Assembly (NCBI RefSeq): GCF_019443105.1
Contig: NZ_JAHZIJ010000001.1
Span: 124,001-188,000 of the forward strand
Reading direction: 5' to 3'
Length of the DNA: 64,000 bases
Source: Paenibacillus oenotherae
GTDB taxonomy: Bacteria; Bacillota; Bacilli; Paenibacillales; Paenibacillaceae
A program made the position numbers and the translations under genes. This document shows, in pieces, positions 62,731 through 64,000 of this stretch (position 1 is the stretch's first letter; every line of letters begins with the position of its first letter). The notes beneath the pieces are model-generated. The model saw only the letters and a program-made list of their open reading frames with translations, searched no databases and had not been told where the DNA came from.

Positions 62731-63972
62731 TTACTTCATAACAGCCTCTACTAGTCTGGATGCGATTTGACGCAGCGGAACGACCGTCTTGGCGACCCCT
62801 GCTTCGATTGCTGAACGAGGCATCCCATATACGACGCATGATTCTTCGGCTTCAGCAATGGCGCTTTCACCACCGCTCTCATTCAATGCCTTCATTCCCT
62901 TGACTCCGTCGCTTCCCATACCCGTCATAATGACGGAATGTCTCCTAAGCTCCTTGAAGGAGGTGCAGGACTCGAACATCACATCAACAGACGGGCGATG
63001 CCCATTGCGTGTTGGTTCTTGTGTCAGTCGTATGTAATAACCTCTGCTGTCCTTCGCCAGCTCCATATGATTGCCGCCAGGCGCTATATATACCATCCCG
63101 GCATTAACCCGCTCCCCATTGGTCGCTTCAACTACCCGCAAGTTGCTGAAGGTATCCAGCCGCTGTGCCAATGAGTGGGTGAATTTGGGCGGCATATGCT
63201 GTACGACCAGTACTGGTGCGGGCAAATCTCCCGGCAGCGCCGTAATAACCTCATGAAGCGCCCGCGGCCCTCCTGTTGAAGTGCCGATTGTAATCAAATG
63301 CTGGAAGGTACTGCTAGGCTGGGGCTTTTTGTCTACGGGCTTATGAGGCTCCAGCAGAATATCCTGAGCGGCCAATTGTTTCGGTTTATGGATTGCCACC
63401 GGTTTCTTAACCGATTGGCCATCCATTGTCTTGCCCTGCACATCCGGCGGTGCTTTGCTTATCGGGCTGTCTGCAGCCTTTGGCCTCGGCTTGAATGTCC
63501 GCTCCAGCTTAACGTCAGGCGTTAGTTTCGGAGCAGGCTTCTCTATTGGCGCAGCGGTCTGATGCACGCGCTTCGTCAATACTGCGATTCGCATTTTTTC
63601 CAGCAGCATCTCGCCAACTTTATGAATATCAGGCGATAACGGCCCGGACGGCTTGCGAATGAAATCGAATGCCCCGATTTGCAGCGCTTTTATTGTTTCT
63701 CTCGTAGCATCGTCGCTTATGCTGGAGAGCATTATAATCGGCGTTGGAAGAGTACGCATAATACGTTCCAGAGCTTCCAGTCCGTTCATCTCCGGCATTT
63801 CCAAATCCATCGTAATAACATCCGGCTTTAATCGCTCGACAGAATCTATCGCTTCATAACCATTAGTGGCCGTTGCAACAATTTCAAACTGCTTGTCCGA
63901 TGCAATCAGATCACAGAAAATTTTGCGCATAAAAGCGGAATCATCGACCACAAGCACACGGTAAGGGCTCAT
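62731..63972 (-). CDS. cheB: Chemotaxis response regulator protein-glutamate methylesterase CheB
   Basis: Removes receptor methyl groups when phosphorylated. 413 residues: receiver domain with D10-D11, phospho-acceptor D56 in ITMDLEMPEMNG and the conserved Lys in FIRKPSG; a long basic, Pro/Lys-rich linker (about 140-220); and a methylesterase domain with catalytic Ser in GTSTGGPRAL, His in QHMPPKFTHSLA and Asp in MTGMGSDGVKG. ATG at 63972 after GTAGGAGGGAGATGCCG. The linker is longer than in enteric CheB. First gene seen of the che operon here; flagellar genes are expected beyond the window. Identity is certain. Confidence 0.97.
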   Translation of the reverse strand: MSPYRVLVVDDSAFMRKIFCDLIASDKQFEIVATATNGYEAIDSVERLKPDVITMDLEMPEMNGLEALERIMRTLPTPIIMLSSISDDATRETIKALQIGAFDFIRKPSGPLSPDIHKVGEMLLEKMRIAVLTKRVHQTAAPIEKPAPKLTPDVKLERTFKPRPKAADSPISKAPPDVQGKTMDGQSVKKPVAIHKPKQLAAQDILLEPHKPVDKKPQPSSTFQHLITIGTSTGGPRALHEVITALPGDLPAPVLVVQHMPPKFTHSLAQRLDTFSNLRVVEATNGERVNAGMVYIAPGGNHMELAKDSRGYYIRLTQEPTRNGHRPSVDVMFESCTSFKELRRHSVIMTGMGSDGVKGMKALNESGGESAIAEAEESCVVYGMPRSAIEAGVAKTVVPLRQIASRLVEAVMK

Positions 63973-64000
63973 CGGCATCTCCCTCCTACTCTTTCAAAGG

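Noticed and set aside
62684-62839. In-frame N-terminal extension of CheA
   Set aside because: Overlaps the cheB 3' end and contains the ribosome site of the downstream ATG; the Hpt domain starts at the later ATG.

Overview
The window is a block of bacterial chromosome in which every convincing gene lies on the minus strand, so all genes are read from high to low coordinates. Gene content and order match the Bacillus subtilis stretch from the fla/che operon through sigD, rpsB, polC, infB, pnp, spoVF/dap, spoIIIE, pgsA, cinA-recA and rny to spoVS. Sporulation genes (spoVS, dpaAB, sleB, spoIIIE), PolC, RNase Y and RNase J point to an endospore-forming Firmicute. The base composition (roughly half G+C by eye), sleB placed after spoIIIE, recX between recA and rny, and the dispersed intergenic repeats suggest Paenibacillus or a close relative; that genus assignment is inference.

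Layout in the direction of transcription. (1) 63972-54780: end of a motility/chemotaxis operon, cheB, cheA, cheW, cheC, cheD, a membrane protein, sigD, a fapA-family gene, and three poorly known genes of which one is SwrB-like. (2) 54516-41620: translation and envelope core, rpsB, tsf, pyrH, frr, uppS, cdsA, dxr, rseP, an archaeal/eukaryal-type proS, and polC. (3) 41387-32552: rimP, nusA, rnpM (ylxR), ylxQ, infB, rbfA, nrnA, truB, ribF, rpsO. (4) 32314-27304: pnp, a YlxY-like deacetylase homologue, the M16 peptidase mlpA, and dut. (5) 27303-26632: a repeat-rich spacer with no convincing gene. (6) 26631-21682: dpaA, dpaB, asd, dapG, dapA, which make diaminopimelate/lysine precursors and the spore-core compound dipicolinate. 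(7) 21302-14836: rnjB, tepA, ylzJ, spoIIIE, sleB. (8) 14705-8506: yfmF, yfmH and ymfI (EF-P modification), a DUF3243 gene, ymfK, a RodZ-like gene, yajQ. (9) 8359-1: rimO, pgsA, cinA, recA, recX, rny, ymdB, and the 5' part of spoVS.

Regulatory signals are readable between the units. They include a sigma-H-like promoter before spoVS, a sigma-G-like promoter before sleB, a sigma-K-like promoter before dpaA, a LexA/DinR box before recA, several sigma-A-like promoters, about eighteen intrinsic terminators or hairpins, and long structured leaders before rnjB, rpsO and rpsB. No rRNA, tRNA, CRISPR array, prophage or insertion sequence was seen.

Most of the window is conserved housekeeping DNA. The parts most worth a second look are the 103-bp palindromic repeat element downstream of dut with a half copy upstream of rpsB, the tandem hairpins before dapA, the structured leaders, the uncharacterised genes around sigD, and the replacement of the usual bacterial-type ProRS by the archaeal/eukaryal type.
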